From positions 1-27,947 of the forward strand of contig CAYTER010000028.1 in the NCBI GenBank assembly GCA_964436815.1: a stretch of DNA of 27,947 bases. The letters run 5' to 3'. This DNA comes from UBA993 sp964436815. GTDB taxonomy: Bacteria; Bacillota; Dethiobacteria; DTU022. This document shows positions 8,052 to 16,375 of the stretch, in pieces; within the stretch, counting starts at the first letter, position 1; each line of letters opens with the position of its first letter. The notes below the pieces were generated by a model. The model was not told the DNA's origin, ran no database searches, and saw only the letters and a list, made by a program, of their open reading frames with translations. A program made the position numbers and the translations under genes.

Positions 8052-10445
8052 ATGGCTCTACGGGAAAGCCAACACGAAAGAATAAATGGCAATCAAAGGA
8101 TTGAAGCAATCAAAGATGAGCTGTTTGCCGAAAAATATTCGATCTGCCTCGAACGGCCACAGCTGTTGGACCAATACTGGCGTTCAGGAGCGGATAGGCA
8201 TAAACATCCCTATATTCGGCGGGCTGAAGCCCTGGCTTATATATACAGCAACCGTCAGCCTAAAATTTATTGTAACGAGCTGATTGCCGGCAATATTTCA
8301 TCAAAAAGAATCGCTGCCAATTACTATTCCGAAGGCGGTTCGATCCATATCTTAGAAGATCTGTTCTGCCTTGAAACCAGGCCGGTCCTCCCTTTGCATC
8401 TCACCCAAAAAGAAAAAAGGCAGCTTTTATACCTTGCCCTGCGCCACTCTTTTCGCAGTGTGGCTGCACGTGCGCTCATTAAACCGGGGTGGATCAGCTA
8501 CTTTCTCGACTTTTTCAGGGCAAAAAGGTATTACATTACTGAAGAAGCCGGCATATCACACCTGGTACCCGGTCATGAAAAGGTTATCCGGCAGGGTTTA
8601 AAGAGCAGTTTTGAGCTGGCCGGCCAAAAACTGGCTACAGGCAATCTCAATTTTGATCAGCAAGCATTTTACCACGGAATCAGAATTGTTATTGATGGTA
8701 TCCGCCAGATGGCTTTAAACTTAGCCGGTGAGGCTGAGCGACAGGCAGCAGCACTAAAAGATGGCGACCCGGTTCGCAAACAGGAATTAATGGATATTGC
8801 CGATGCGTGCAGGCGGGTGCCGTATGAACCGGCCCGCAGTTTTCAGGAAGGCTTGCAGGCTGCCTGGTTAATTCATCTCGCTCTGAACCTCGAAGATTTC
8901 GAGCAGGGAATCTCTTTCGGACGCCTCGATCAGTTCTTATATCCACTTTTCGTGCAGGATCTGCACAGTGGAAGGATTACTGAAGTAAAGGCCCGTGAAC
9001 TGCTCGCCTGCCTCTGTTTAAAATGTGGAGAGACAATTCCACTTTACTCCAGGAGGATTAACCGGTTTTTTGGCGGTAATGCTGTAGGGCAGGGTATAAC
9101 CATGGGAGGGGTGAATCGCTGCGGCGAGGATGCAACCAATGAGCTGTCACGGTTGATCTTGGAAGCTTACAATCAGGTTATGACCAGGGAGCCGAGTTTA
9201 CATGCCAGAATCCATCGGGATACTCCGGATTGGTTTTTTGATCAATGCGCTGGCTTAATTCAGGAGGGCAGCGGCAGACCGGCGTTGTTTAATGACGAAA
9301 CAGTGATCAAAGCGCTTGAGGAAGCAGGCTTCAGTGAAGAGGATGCCCGTGACTATGCCGTTATCGGCTGTGTGGAGATGGGCAGCCAGGGGCGCACTTA
9401 TAATTCTTCCGATGCTGCTCTCTTCAATCTCCCAATTTGCTTTGAATTTGCCCTGAACAGCGGACACCGGTTCAAGGGCGGCAGCCGGTTGGGTGCTTCC
9501 ACCCCTGCCATTTATAATTTCAACTCCTTTGACCAGTTGGTTGATGCCTTTCGGACCCAGATCGAAGACGGAGTAGCCGATATGGTTAAAGTAATTGATA
9601 AACTGGAAAAAGAATACCGGACTACAAGACCTTCACCTCTCAATTCAATTTTGACTGAGGGTTGCCTCGAAAAAGGATTAGATGTTACCTGGGGGGGAGC
9701 GCTTTATGATTTTACATCAATCCAGGGAGTTGGCTTAGCGGACGCCGGCGAATCGCTATATGCTGTGAAAAAATTAGTCTTCGACGAAAAAGAGCTTTCT
9801 CTGCAAGATTTTGTCGCGATCCTTAAAGCTAATTTCAAAAGCCATGAGAAACTGCAGATCAGGCTGCTTAACCGGCTGCCCCGTTACGGTAATGATAACC
9901 GGGAGGTTGATGCATCTGTTCAGCTGGCAGCCGACATTTTCACCGATGCTATCAAGAAACATCAGAACACCAGGGGTGGTCATTACATTCCCGGCTTTTA
10001 CTCCATGACCTGTCACCATGGTTTTGGTTCCGTTACCGGAGCCCTCCCCAACGGCCGAAGTGCGGGTTTCAGGCTTTCCAACGGGTTATCGCCGGTTGAC
10101 GGAGCAGATCGTTTAGGACCGACCGCGCTTCTCAACTCCGCGGCTCAGCTTGACAACACAAAGTGGGCTAATTGCTACGCCCTGAACCTTAAATTTGAAA
10201 AAAGCCTGATCAGTGGACCGAAGGGACGTGAAATTTTAAAACAGCTGATTAAAGGATACTTTGAAAAAGGCGGCATGGAAATACAAATCAATGTTCAGGA
10301 CAGCGACATCCTTCGACGGGCTAAAGAATATCCGGCTGAGTACCCCGGCCTGATGGTCCGCGTTTCCGGATACTGTTCCTATTTTTGCGATCTGTCGCCG
10401 GAGGTTCAAGATGAAATAATTGAACGCACCACTCACCACATCTAA
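8052..10445 (+). CDS. Glycyl-radical enzyme of the dehydratase/lyase type
   Basis: The 797-residue protein is a member of the pyruvate formate-lyase-like glycyl-radical family. The C-terminal glycyl-radical motif is RVSGYCSYF, with G773 as the radical carrier 24 residues from the end. The thiyl cysteine is C440 in GCVEMG, with E442 two residues later. This Cys-x-Glu pattern is that of dehydratases, C-N and C-S lyases and decarboxylases, not of pyruvate formate-lyase itself, which has Cys-Cys. The substrate is unknown. ATG 8052 has AGGTGA five bases upstream and gives the usual N-terminus. An in-frame GTG at 7956 also has a strong AAGGAG site and would add 32 residues inside the end of the previous gene. 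The enzyme needs a radical-SAM activase, which is not found in this window. Confidence 0.87.
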   Translation: MALRESQHERINGNQRIEAIKDELFAEKYSICLERPQLLDQYWRSGADRHKHPYIRRAEALAYIYSNRQPKIYCNELIAGNISSKRIAANYYSEGGSIHILEDLFCLETRPVLPLHLTQKEKRQLLYLALRHSFRSVAARALIKPGWISYFLDFFRAKRYYITEEAGISHLVPGHEKVIRQGLKSSFELAGQKLATGNLNFDQQAFYHGIRIVIDGIRQMALNLAGEAERQAAALKDGDPVRKQELMDIADACRRVPYEPARSFQEGLQAAWLIHLALNLEDFEQGISFGRLDQFLYPLFVQDLHSGRITEVKARELLACLCLKCGETIPLYSRRINRFFGGNAVGQGITMGGVNRCGEDATNELSRLILEAYNQVMTREPSLHARIHRDTPDWFFDQCAGLIQEGSGRPALFNDETVIKALEEAGFSEEDARDYAVIGCVEMGSQGRTYNSSDAALFNLPICFEFALNSGHRFKGGSRLGASTPAIYNFNSFDQLVDAFRTQIEDGVADMVKVIDKLEKEYRTTRPSPLNSILTEGCLEKGLDVTWGGALYDFTSIQGVGLADAGESLYAVKKLVFDEKELSLQDFVAILKANFKSHEKLQIRLLNRLPRYGNDNREVDASVQLAADIFTDAIKKHQNTRGGHYIPGFYSMTCHHGFGSVTGALPNGRSAGFRLSNGLSPVDGADRLGPTALLNSAAQLDNTKWANCYALNLKFEKSLISGPKGREILKQLIKGYFEKGGMEIQINVQDSDILRRAKEYPAEYPGLMVRVSGYCSYFCDLSPEVQDEIIERTTHHI

Positions 10446-10495
10446 CTTATAGTAATTAACATATCGGATCATTCCATGCAGGGGTTGAAGAACAG

Positions 10496-11053
10496 ATGCG
10501 TATCATCGCCGGTTCTGCCAGGGGAACTAAATTAAAAGCACCCAAAGGTCTTGCTGTAAGACCAACGTCCGATCGGGTCAGGGAAGCGCTCTTCAACATC
10601 ATCGGTTCCCGGGTTATTGATTCAGTTTTTATAGATCTCTTCGCCGGCAGCGGCGCTGTTGGCCTAGAAGCGCTAAGCCGTGGCGCAGACTACTGCATTT
10701 TTGTTGACATTAAAAGAGAAAATATAAAGCTGATCGGGGAAAATCTGGCCAAGACAAAGCTTCAGGGCAAAGCCCGCCTGATCTGCTCTGAAGCATATAA
10801 AGTACTCGAAACTTTGACTGCAGAAAAAATAAAGGCGGATTTGATCTACATCGATCCACCTTACAGCCAGGATAAACTCGAACAGATTACTGACCGGATC
10901 ATTGCCTTAGGACTCGTCAACTCTTCAGGCATGATTGTTGTAGAACATGCTGCGCGAAACAACAGTTGGGTAAAAGTTTACAGCGATGCCAGACAAAAAT
11001 TCTATGGCGATACTGCTTTGACTTTCATTACTGAGCCTTTTAAAGCACTTTGA
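10496..11053 (+). CDS. rsmD: 16S rRNA (guanine-966 N2) methyltransferase RsmD
   Basis: This 185-residue protein matches RsmD from end to end. It begins MRIIAGSARGTKL, then has the conserved RPTSDRVREALFNI segment, an S-adenosylmethionine-binding glycine motif LFAGSGAVGLEALSRGA, and the catalytic N6/N2-methyltransferase motif DPPY. The enzyme methylates the exocyclic amine of G966 in 16S rRNA on the 30S subunit. In many Bacillota rsmD is followed by coaD, but here hisC converges on it 19 bases away, so that arrangement is broken. It is 50 bases downstream of the glycyl-radical gene and may be co-transcribed with it, though no functional link is expected. The start is ATG 10496 with a GGGG-containing purine run about 10 bases upstream. 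Confidence 0.9.
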   Translation: MRIIAGSARGTKLKAPKGLAVRPTSDRVREALFNIIGSRVIDSVFIDLFAGSGAVGLEALSRGADYCIFVDIKRENIKLIGENLAKTKLQGKARLICSEAYKVLETLTAEKIKADLIYIDPPYSQDKLEQITDRIIALGLVNSSGMIVVEHAARNNSWVKVYSDARQKFYGDTALTFITEPFKAL

Positions 11054-11072
11054 TAAACACCTTCAAAATCCC

Positions 11073-12179
11073 CTACTTCATTTCAGCTAAAACTTCCTTT
11101 AATGCTTTCAGGAATCTCAGATTCTGCTCCTCTGTGCCATAAGTAACCCTGATATAAGTGGGAAACCCAAATATATCGCCCGTGCGTACGATCACCCCTT
11201 TTTTCATCAAAGCCTGAAAAGCCTGGCGGGAATCAACCCCAATATCGATGAAGCAGAAATTAGCCTGATCAGGAACCGGTTTTAAACCAAGCTCAGCCAG
11301 ACCGGAGCTCAGGGTATTGCGGCCTTTTTCCACCATTAAGCGGCTGCGATTAAGGTGATCATCATCCTCGAGGGCTGCCAGTGCTGCTTTTTGAGCCATA
11401 GCATTAGCATTAAAAGGCTGACGAACCCTGTTCAGTCCGGCAATCAACTCTGGCGCTGCTACCCCGTAACCGATTCTTAAACCTGCCAGTCCGTAAATCT
11501 TGGAAAAGGTGCGCAGGGCAATCAGCGGATAACCCATTTCGATCAGATCAAGACCGCCGGGGTGATTCTGCACGGTCACATATTCGATATAGGCCTGATC
11601 AAGCACAACCAGCACCGCAGGAGGCAATTTAGCCAAGAATTCCTTAAAATCACCCTCCTGGATATAACTGCCGGTGGGGTTGTTGGGACTGCAGATAAAC
11701 ACGATTTTGGTTTTATCATTTACCGCCGACAATACAGCTTCAAAATCGTAATTGAAATCTTTACCAACCAGCGGAACCGGACGGATAGAACCGCCCATCA
11801 GACGCATAGCAAAATCATATTCGGAAAAACTGGGGGCAACCATTACCGCCTCGTCACCGGGGTTGATATAAGCCATCGTCAGCATGCATAAAAGTTCATC
11901 CGAACCGTTGCCAAACACCAATTGCTCAGGTTTTAACTTCAATTTTGATGCGACCGCTTCTTTGAGATAAAAACAGTTGCCGTCAGGATAAACGTGCATC
12001 TGATCGATATTAGCCTGCATTGCCTTAACAGCAAGGGAGGAAGGTCCTAGGGGGTTCTCGTTTGACGCAAGCTTAATTACATGCTTTAAACCAAGCTCCC
12101 TTTCTACCTCTTCGACCGGTTTACCGGGTACATAAGGCTTGATCAACTCCAGGCAGGAACGCATCTCAGGAAAGACCAT
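11073..12179 (-). CDS. hisC: Histidinol-phosphate aminotransferase HisC
   Basis: About 368 residues, normal for the family. Fold-type I aminotransferase features in order: KLASNENPLGPS near the N-terminus, the substrate/cofactor segment FICSPNNPTGSY, LDQAYIEY with the cofactor-ring Asp, the Schiff-base lysine in TFSKIYGLAGLRIGYG, and a late RVTYGT arginine. It converts imidazole-acetol phosphate and glutamate to histidinol phosphate in histidine synthesis; such enzymes sometimes also transaminate aromatic amino acids. I place the start at ATG 12179 because GGAGG lies eight bases before it; a TTG immediately upstream (12182) is the alternative. A sigma-A promoter precedes it. It stands apart from hisH/hisF, which lie beyond the N gap on the other strand, so histidine genes are dispersed, at least in this assembly. 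Confidence 0.9.
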   Translation of the reverse strand: MVFPEMRSCLELIKPYVPGKPVEEVERELGLKHVIKLASNENPLGPSSLAVKAMQANIDQMHVYPDGNCFYLKEAVASKLKLKPEQLVFGNGSDELLCMLTMAYINPGDEAVMVAPSFSEYDFAMRLMGGSIRPVPLVGKDFNYDFEAVLSAVNDKTKIVFICSPNNPTGSYIQEGDFKEFLAKLPPAVLVVLDQAYIEYVTVQNHPGGLDLIEMGYPLIALRTFSKIYGLAGLRIGYGVAAPELIAGLNRVRQPFNANAMAQKAALAALEDDDHLNRSRLMVEKGRNTLSSGLAELGLKPVPDQANFCFIDIGVDSRQAFQALMKKGVIVRTGDIFGFPTYIRVTYGTEEQNLRFLKALKEVLAEMK

Positions 12180-12213
12180 CAATTAGACCTCCGTCCATTA
12201 AAAGGGTTATTTT

Positions 12214-12241
12214 ATTATAGCTTAAAGCCGCCACCAGGCAA
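12214..12241 (-). promoter_or_regulatory. Sigma-A promoter for hisC
   Basis: On the minus strand, TTGCCT (12241-12236) and TATAAT (12219-12214) are 16 bases apart. The -10 box lies about 35 bases before the hisC start. No leader RNA structure is visible in the short untranslated region. Confidence 0.6.
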
Positions 12242-12255
12242 AGCAAGGGCCGCTA

Positions 12256-12355
12256 NNNNNNNNNNNNNNNNNNNNNNNNNNNNNNNNNNNNNNNNNNNNN
12301 NNNNNNNNNNNNNNNNNNNNNNNNNNNNNNNNNNNNNNNNNNNNNNNNNNNNNNN
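12256..12355. other. Assembly gap of exactly 100 Ns
   Basis: One hundred consecutive Ns, the usual placeholder for a scaffold gap of unknown size. The physical linkage and distance between hisC and the T-box operon are therefore unproven. Confidence 0.98.
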
Positions 12356-12357
12356 CC

Positions 12358-12386
12358 TTGCATTAATAATTACTATCTGCTATAAT
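12358..12386 (+). promoter_or_regulatory. Sigma-A promoter for the T-box operon
   Basis: TTGCAT (12358-12363) and TATAAT (12381-12386) are 17 bases apart, starting only two bases after the N gap. The predicted transcription start near 12393 places the whole T-box leader inside the transcript. Confidence 0.75.
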
Positions 12387-12409
12387 TCGTCAACAAACTT
12401 ATATTTAAA

Positions 12410-12634
12410 AGCTTTGAAGGGGACGAAACTTAACCCGCCACAACAGAAAGGGACTTCACCGGCTGAAAGGGTCCCATCGGGTAAAGAGATAAGCCGCCCT
12501 GGAGCTGCTGCACCGAAGAGAATTGATTAAGTGCAGCCGGTCAGAGGATCGTTAAGGAGCACGAGAGGCCCTGATGGGGCAAATGGAGTGGTACCGCGGG
12601 ATAATAAAGCCCGTCTCTTTTAAGAGACGGGCTT
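12410..12634 (+). promoter_or_regulatory. T-box leader (tRNA-sensing riboswitch)
   Basis: The conserved T-box segment GAGTGGTACCGCGGG (12586-12600) identifies a T-box riboswitch, which binds an uncharged tRNA and switches from terminator to antiterminator. Stem I can be traced: a kink-turn-like GACGA (12422-12426), an AGAAAG bulge (12445-12450), an apical helix GGGAC/GTCCC (12450-12454 with 12471-12475) and a distal loop with GGCTGAAAG. Downstream are a GCTGCAC/GTGCAGC hairpin (12507-12513 with 12531-12537) and a GCCC/GGGC hairpin (12568-12580). The antiterminator pairs CGGG (12597-12600) with CCCG (12610-12613), excluding the terminator. The variable base in UGGN is U, which matches tRNAs with discriminator A and not tRNA-His. 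Spacing to the second kink-turn strand (GAG, 12502-12504) points to GCC (Ala, 12493-12495) as specifier, with low certainty. Confidence 0.88.
12607..12634 (+). terminator. T-box-controlled intrinsic terminator
   Basis: A 13-base-pair perfect inverted repeat, AAGCCCGTCTCTT (12607-12619) with AAGAGACGGGCTT (12622-12634), is followed by a T-rich stretch. Its left arm includes the CCCG that also forms the antiterminator helix with the T-box. Confidence 0.85.
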
Positions 12635-12692
12635 AGTTTATTTATAAAGCTTACAGTTTAAAAAGAGCAGTTATTACAGGGAGGCAGCTACC

Positions 12693-13937
12693 ATGAATAT
12701 CGAATGGCAAAACTTTTTCGCGCGCAGGACAAACCGGGTTACGGGCTCACAAATCAGGCAATTTTTTGCCCTCACTGAACGGCCGGAAGTAATCTCCTTT
12801 GCCGGTGGTTTTCCGGATAATGAATTTTTCCCACGGGAAGATCTGGCCCGGGCTATGGCCGCCCTGGTTAAAGAAGATTCCCGTCAGTCCCTGCAGTATG
12901 GCCCAACTGAAGGAGTATATGAACTGCGGGTTTACCTCTCCGGAAAAATGCGCCAGGCTGGAGCACAGTGCGAGATCGGCAATATCATCATCACCAACGG
13001 CTCTCAGCAGGGTATCGACCTGCTCAGCCGGGTGCTTGTTAACCCCGGTGACCCGGTATTAGTTGAAGAACCTGCCTATATAGGCGGAATGGGCGCCATT
13101 AAGAGTTACGGTGGGGTACCTTACGGTATAGAAATGGATGATCAGGGTCCTCTGCCTGAGTCGATGGTTGACATCCTGGAAAAACTGATTGCTAAAGGTT
13201 CAAAACCTAAATTCTTTTATACAGTACCTAATTTCCAAAACCCAACCGGTACAACCACCAGCTTGGAACGCCGGTCAGAAATTTTAAAGACAGCCTCCCG
13301 CTATGACCTGCTGATCATCGAAGATGATCCTTACGGAGAGTTATCTTACAACGGCAATGTTCCACCGAGTTATTACACCCTGGATCGGGAACAGCGGGTG
13401 ATCTTTCTCGGTTCCTATTCAAAAGTGCTGATCCCTGGTATCAGAATCGGCTGGATGGCCGGTGCTGAAGCGCTGCTGGAGAAAGTTGTCCTGATTAAGC
13501 AAACTACGGATCTCTGCTCCAGTTCAATCGGACAGCGTTTGGCTTACCGCCTTTCACAGGATGGTTATGTTGACAGGCATATCGAACGTTTGAAATCACT
13601 ATACAGCCAGAAAAAAACGGCCATCCTGGAAGCGATGCAGGAATACTTTCCCCCAGCGGTAAAATTCAGCAACCCCGGCGGCGGTTTCTTCATTTGGGTA
13701 AAGTTCCCCGAGCATTATCCAAACAGTGGGGAGCTGCTCGAGCTGGCGCTTGAGCGTAAGGTTGCTTTCGTCCACGGCAAAGGTTTCTACAACAATGGCG
13801 GTGGTTCACATACTGCACGTTTTTCATTCAGTCAGCCGGGGCTTGATGATCTGACTACCGGGATCCGGATTTTCGGCGACCTGCTATGGGAGATTGAAAC
13901 AGCGGTGGATAATAAGCTTCCGGCAGTGAATCAGTAA
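12693..13937 (+). CDS. Class I PLP aminotransferase (LysN / MocR-like branch)
   Basis: This 414-residue protein belongs to the fold-type I aminotransferases related to 2-aminoadipate aminotransferase LysN and to MocR regulator domains. Signatures are FAGGFPDNEFFP near the N-terminus, the QYGPTEG segment, NFQNPTG, EDDPYGEL with the cofactor-ring Asp, and the Schiff-base lysine K244 in GSYSKVLIPGIRIGW. No helix-turn-helix domain is present, so it is an enzyme and not a MocR regulator. Members act on aromatic, branched-chain, adipate or alanine/glutamate substrates; the real substrate is not clear. It is the first gene behind the T-box, so it is the direct target of that control, and pdxS/pdxT in the same apparent operon make its cofactor. 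The ATG is preceded by GGGAGG. If the T-box senses Ala, an alanine-forming role would fit. Confidence 0.85.
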   Translation: MNIEWQNFFARRTNRVTGSQIRQFFALTERPEVISFAGGFPDNEFFPREDLARAMAALVKEDSRQSLQYGPTEGVYELRVYLSGKMRQAGAQCEIGNIIITNGSQQGIDLLSRVLVNPGDPVLVEEPAYIGGMGAIKSYGGVPYGIEMDDQGPLPESMVDILEKLIAKGSKPKFFYTVPNFQNPTGTTTSLERRSEILKTASRYDLLIIEDDPYGELSYNGNVPPSYYTLDREQRVIFLGSYSKVLIPGIRIGWMAGAEALLEKVVLIKQTTDLCSSSIGQRLAYRLSQDGYVDRHIERLKSLYSQKKTAILEAMQEYFPPAVKFSNPGGGFFIWVKFPEHYPNSGELLELALERKVAFVHGKGFYNNGGGSHTARFSFSQPGLDDLTTGIRIFGDLLWEIETAVDNKLPAVNQ

Positions 13938-13990
13938 ACTGTTCTGAAACAGGCTGTTTTAACTTTAACAACTGGTGAAAGGAACCTTAG

Positions 13991-14623
13991 ATGACAAATA
14001 TCTTAATCATAGACAGCGGCAGCGCCAACCTTAATTCGGTCTACAAAGCTTTTAAAGCAGCCGCACTTGAAACAACTGTCAGTGATGATCCAAAACAAAT
14101 TGATAAAGCAAAGGCCCTGGTTTTTCCGGGAGTTGGTTCGTTCGGACATGCCGCATCACTGATCAGGAGTAAAGGGCTTGCAGAGTCGATCCTGCAGGCT
14201 GTTACTGCTCATAAACCTTTCCTCGGCATCTGCCTCGGCATGCAGCTACTCCTTGAAGACAGTGAAGAAGTACATCTTTCCGATCAGGCTTCTTACGGCT
14301 TAAAATTAATCCCGGGCAGTTCAAAACGCTTCCCGGAAGGGTTACCGGTACCTCATGTCGGCTGGAACCTGGCTAAACCGGTTATTAAATCTCCCCTTTT
14401 TTCAGGCCTTGAAGAAGGAGCCTATTTTTACTTTACCCATTCGTACTATGTTGAGCCCGCTGATCAAAAGTATATTGCTGCCAAAACAGAGTACGGTCTG
14501 GAATTTACCTCGGCTATCGCAGATGGCAACCTCTATGGAGTGCAGTTTCACCCTGAAAAGAGCGGGCCGTCAGGCTTGCGCCTGATCAGCAATTTTGGTA
14601 AGATTATAGCCGATCAGCAGTAA
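13991..14623 (+). CDS. hisH: Imidazole glycerol phosphate synthase, glutaminase subunit HisH
   Basis: This 210-residue class I glutamine amidotransferase matches HisH throughout. It starts ILIIDSGSANLNSV, has FPGVGSFG, the nucleophile cysteine in GICLGMQLLLE, the HisH-specific PHVGWN and FTHSYYV segments, and the catalytic His-x-x-Glu in QFHPEKSG. It hydrolyses glutamine and channels ammonia to HisF, in the cytoplasm. The start ATG has AAAGGA seven bases upstream. It lies 53 bases after the aminotransferase and seven bases before the longest hisF frame. No hisA, hisB, hisG or hisI is next to it, so histidine genes are scattered or this pair has been drawn into another transcription unit. All catalytic residues are present, so I expect normal activity. 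Confidence 0.93.
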   Translation: MTNILIIDSGSANLNSVYKAFKAAALETTVSDDPKQIDKAKALVFPGVGSFGHAASLIRSKGLAESILQAVTAHKPFLGICLGMQLLLEDSEEVHLSDQASYGLKLIPGSSKRFPEGLPVPHVGWNLAKPVIKSPLFSGLEEGAYFYFTHSYYVEPADQKYIAAKTEYGLEFTSAIADGNLYGVQFHPEKSGPSGLRLISNFGKIIADQQ

Positions 14624-14654
14624 CCAATATTTGCTTAATCAGGAGACAAACTCA

Positions 14655-15458
14655 ATGCTGGCGAAAAGAATTATCCCCTGCTTGGATGTGCGGGATGGCC
14701 GCGTTGTTAAAGGCACCCGCTTTATTAATATTAGGGATGCCGGGGATCCGGTTGAAAGAGCAGGTTTTTACAGCACTGAAGGCGCTGATGAACTTGTTTT
14801 TTTGGATATAACCGCTTCGGTTGAAAAACGCAGGGCGATCATCGAGGTAGTCAGTAAAACGGCTGATGCAGTATTTATCCCCTTAACCGTGGGCGGAGGG
14901 ATTGACTCGCCCGATTTTATGCAGGAGCTTTTGCAGTCGGGTGCTGACAAGGTTTCTCTGAACACAGCCGCCCTCGACAATCCCGGCCTGATTGAAGCCG
15001 GAGCCGGGCGTTTTGGCAGCCAATGCATGGTAGTAGCCATTGATGCGCGACGTACTAAGCAGGACGATGAAACTGCGGAGAGCGGAAATAACCTGCACTG
15101 GGAAGTTTACAGCCATGGCGGACGCACACCAACCGGCAGAGATGTCCTTGAATGGGCAGTGGAAGCGGAAAAACGGGGCGCCGGAGAAATTTTACTCACT
15201 TCAATGGATGCTGACGGCACCCTTGACGGTTACGATCTTAAACTGCTTTCAGCTGTAACCGGCGCTGTTAAAATACCGGTCATCGCCTCCGGCGGTGCGG
15301 GTATTTTAGAGCATCTTTATGAAGCACTGACCACAGGCGGTGCTCATGCCGTGCTGGCCGCTTCTATATTACATTTTGGTACTTACAGTATTGCTGATAT
15401 AAAAGCTTATTTATCATCCAGAGGCCTGCCGATCAGACCGACAGGCACCGGGTATTAA
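14655..15458 (+). CDS. hisF: Imidazole glycerol phosphate synthase, cyclase subunit HisF
   Basis: This TIM-barrel protein forms the synthase with HisH and makes imidazole glycerol phosphate and AICAR from PRFAR plus ammonia. The start ATG 14655 has AGGAGA upstream and gives the canonical MLAKRIIPCLDVRDG beginning with catalytic Asp11; the second catalytic Asp is in VAIDARR. Phosphate-binding loops appear as TVGGGI and ASGGAG. With 267 residues it is slightly longer than typical HisF (about 253), with a few extra residues after the second Asp and a short C-terminal tail. A frame extending to 14631 lacks a good start signal. The AICAR by-product feeds purine synthesis, which fits the purF and guaA neighbours, though those are on the opposite strand. 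Confidence 0.93.
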   Translation: MLAKRIIPCLDVRDGRVVKGTRFINIRDAGDPVERAGFYSTEGADELVFLDITASVEKRRAIIEVVSKTADAVFIPLTVGGGIDSPDFMQELLQSGADKVSLNTAALDNPGLIEAGAGRFGSQCMVVAIDARRTKQDDETAESGNNLHWEVYSHGGRTPTGRDVLEWAVEAEKRGAGEILLTSMDADGTLDGYDLKLLSAVTGAVKIPVIASGGAGILEHLYEALTTGGAHAVLAASILHFGTYSIADIKAYLSSRGLPIRPTGTGY

Positions 15459-15486
15459 TCAGATTTGCGAGAGGAGCAGGAATAGG

Positions 15487-16371
15487 ATGAAAGAACAGGG
15501 TACTTTCAGGGTTAAGAAGGGCATGGCCCAGATGCAAAAAGGTGGCGTAATCATGGACGTCACAACAGTTGAACAGGCTAAAATTGCCGAGAAAGCCGGC
15601 GCAGTAGCCGTTATGGCCTTAGAGCGGGTTCCAGCCGATATCAGGGCTGCCGGAGGAGTGGCCAGGATGGCTGATCCCGAAACTATTATAAAAATAATGG
15701 ATGCTGTAACGATCCCGGTTATGGCCAAGGTAAGAATCGGTCATTTCGCCGAAGCCCAGATCTTAGAGGAGCTTGGGGTGGATTATATAGATGAAAGTGA
15801 AGTGCTGACCCCTGCCGATGAGCAGTATCATATCAATAAACATCTCTTTAAGGTTCCTTTTGTCTGCGGGGCGAGAGACTTAGGCGAAGCACTACGCCGG
15901 ATCTCGGAAGGTGCGGCAATGATCCGCACTAAGGGTGAACCGGGTACCGGTAATGTTGTTGAAGCAGTACGCCATATGCGCAGAGTAATGGATCAGATCA
16001 GGCAGGTAATCGGCAAAGCAGACGACGAACTGGTGGTCATGGCTAAGGAGATGGGTGTTTCCATCGAGTTGCTGAAAGAGGTCCGCAAAGCAGGAAGGCT
16101 TCCGGTTGTCAACTTTGCTGCCGGTGGTATAGCTTCACCGGCTGATGCTTCACTGATGATGCAACTAGGCTCAGATGGTATCTTTGTCGGCTCAGGCATT
16201 TTTAAATCTGAAAAACCACAGTTCGTCGCCGAAGCGATCGTCCAGGCAACCCTGCATTACGAAGATCCCAAGGTGCTGGCTAAGGTTTCAAAAGGCCTTG
16301 GTGAAGCAATGCCCGGGCTGGAAATTTCATCTTTAACAGCGGCGGATCGGATGCAGGAGCGGGGAATTTAA
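15487..16371 (+). CDS. pdxS: Pyridoxal 5'-phosphate synthase subunit PdxS
   Basis: This 294-residue protein is a full-length, highly conserved PdxS (Pdx1). Together with PdxT it condenses ribose 5-phosphate, glyceraldehyde 3-phosphate and ammonia into pyridoxal phosphate. Signatures include GGVIMDV, ALERVPADIRAAGGVARM, the lysine-bearing MAKVRIGHFAEAQIL segment, the phosphate-binding GEPGTGNVVEAVRHMR and AAGGIASPADA. It is expected to form a dodecamer decorated by PdxT. The ATG follows a purine-rich site (GAGAGGAG) 28 bases after hisF, and pdxT starts four bases after its stop, so the pair is translationally close. Being behind an aminotransferase under T-box control couples cofactor supply to a PLP enzyme, by inference. 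Confidence 0.96.
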   Translation: MKEQGTFRVKKGMAQMQKGGVIMDVTTVEQAKIAEKAGAVAVMALERVPADIRAAGGVARMADPETIIKIMDAVTIPVMAKVRIGHFAEAQILEELGVDYIDESEVLTPADEQYHINKHLFKVPFVCGARDLGEALRRISEGAAMIRTKGEPGTGNVVEAVRHMRRVMDQIRQVIGKADDELVVMAKEMGVSIELLKEVRKAGRLPVVNFAAGGIASPADASLMMQLGSDGIFVGSGIFKSEKPQFVAEAIVQATLHYEDPKVLAKVSKGLGEAMPGLEISSLTAADRMQERGI

Positions 16372-16375
16372 GCAA

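Noticed and set aside
12470..12480. CAT triplet at 12475-12477 as a histidine specifier codon of the T-box
   Set aside because: It touches the apical helix only about five bases from the distal loop, too near for a specifier loop, and the T-box base (U) does not match the C73 of tRNA-His.
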